Origin: Synchiropus splendidus
Taxonomy: Eukaryota > Chordata > Actinopteri > Syngnathiformes > Callionymidae
Assembly (NCBI RefSeq): GCF_027744825.2
Contig: NC_071348.1
Span: forward strand, 16,959,563 to 17,023,562
Length of the DNA: 64,000 nucleotides
Direction of reading: 5' to 3'
Positions 63,388-64,000 of this stretch are shown in pieces. Numbering within the stretch: position 1 is the stretch's first letter; each line of letters begins with the position of its first letter. The position numbers were made by a program, and so were the translations under genes. Below the pieces are notes generated by a model. It searched no databases and was not told the origin of the DNA. It was given only the letters and a program-made list of their open reading frames with translations.

Positions 63388-64000
63388 GTAACAGGTCTGA
63401 ATACTGTGACCTTGTCTACAGTTAAAAAGTGGTGTCTCAATGTGGTTAGTAGAACGCCGTCTGAAACAAAATGCGGACAGAGTCACACAAGGCTTCCACA
63501 TGTGTCGATGGTGAGAAAAGTAATCCAAGGGATTCTTTTTTTTTTCATTGTGGTAACCCAGACCACAATTAGATGTCTTTCTGACACCATCTGATCACTC
63601 ACAAACATGTCACTTTGTCATACGACAAGTGTTAGACATCATGAACGACATGCATAATTGCTTTTCATCTGAATGTATAATTCTGCCATTAAACCTTTTG
63701 GCTAGTGTTGAGAAATAATAAAACCTTACTTTTTACCAAACACCGTTATTCACCACAAGCAAACTGAACTCCACACAACTCAATCACCCGTGCCATGTCA
63801 ACGTCGGTTGTCAGTATTAGCTTACAAGCGCCACATCCACACAGAGCGAACTCAACGCACGAAGGAAAAACAGTATACTTAAAAATTGAGTCACCATCCT
63901 CACACTCAGACCCCAAATCAGTCAATCCGATGTGGAACAAACATTATAAAACAATGGATTTGACTAACCTGAAACTAAATGTAGACAGATTCACACGAGG
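63388..64000 (+). repeat. Duplicate of 36427-37035
   Basis: Collinear with the segment after D1 copy 1, running to the window edge. It includes the 64-residue minus-strand frame at 63746-63940 and the start of another short direct repeat near 63960. A second block, if present, would lie beyond the window. Confidence 0.8.
63746..63940 (-). CDS. Small unrecognised cysteine-rich frame, second copy
   Basis: Duplicate of 36775-36969. It reads GCGACKLILTTDVDMARVIE and ends VQFACGE. All seven differences lie in the first half; the last 29 residues are identical. Function unknown; it may be noncoding. Confidence 0.25.
   Translation of the reverse strand: MFHIGLTDLGSECEDGDSIFKYTVFPSCVEFALCGCGACKLILTTDVDMARVIELCGVQFACGE

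Noticed and set aside
62992..63594. 200-residue plus-strand frame
   Set aside because: It runs from X into unrelated downstream sequence. Only the X-derived part recurs in other copies.

Overview
The window looks like teleost fish nuclear DNA. Every coding remnant I recognise belongs to a transposable element or an endogenous virus-like element of types common in ray-finned fish: an APE-type LINE, DIRS-type retrotransposons, a gammaretrovirus-like ERV, a Polinton/Maverick, BEL/Pao, Ty3/gypsy and piggyBac. I recognise no host protein-coding gene, tRNA, rRNA or CRISPR array. Family names come from motifs read by eye, with no database search.

Layout. 1-5.3 kb: a near full-length LINE (minus strand) inserted in a composite repeat, followed by a ~188-bp satellite array. 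5.3-6.9 kb: fragments of a DIRS-type element, here called D2. 6.9-10 kb: the 3' part of an ERV (minus strand). 10-30.4 kb: a decayed Polinton with genes on both strands. Plus strand: accessory genes, integrase, minor capsid, basic virion protein, major capsid and protease. Minus strand: PolB, packaging ATPase, a small hydrophobic virion-type protein and one unknown gene. It is split by three insertions: a solo LTR carrying a young complete BEL/Pao element inside the major capsid gene, a 462-bp unknown insert in the protease gene, and a second solo LTR in the small virion-type gene. 30.6-31.3 kb: a 3' LINE fragment.

31.5-64 kb is a mosaic of two DIRS-type families and the satellite. D1 is a short composite of fixed layout: terminal repeat X, gag-like region, RT with a shared deletion, satellite, flank, X. 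D1 copies lie at 32.4-36.4 kb (+), 44.1-46.6 kb (-) and 60.4-63.4 kb (+), with a fourth partial copy at the left edge. D2 keeps RT, RNase H and tyrosine recombinase (YR) pieces. Two D2 copies lie head to head at 51-60 kb as a large inverted repeat. A Ty3/gypsy element (47.1-51.2 kb, minus strand) carries a nested piggyBac with perfect TTAA sites. The segments 31.5-37.0 kb and 59.7-64.0 kb are direct duplicates about 27-28 kb apart.

The nesting gives relative ages: Polinton before solo LTR before BEL/Pao; gypsy before piggyBac; D1 before LINE; D2 before D1. The BEL/Pao is the youngest element seen, with 2 differences between its 373-bp LTRs. Nothing here looks like a cooperating host pathway. 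It reads as a transposon-dense, probably heterochromatic block.
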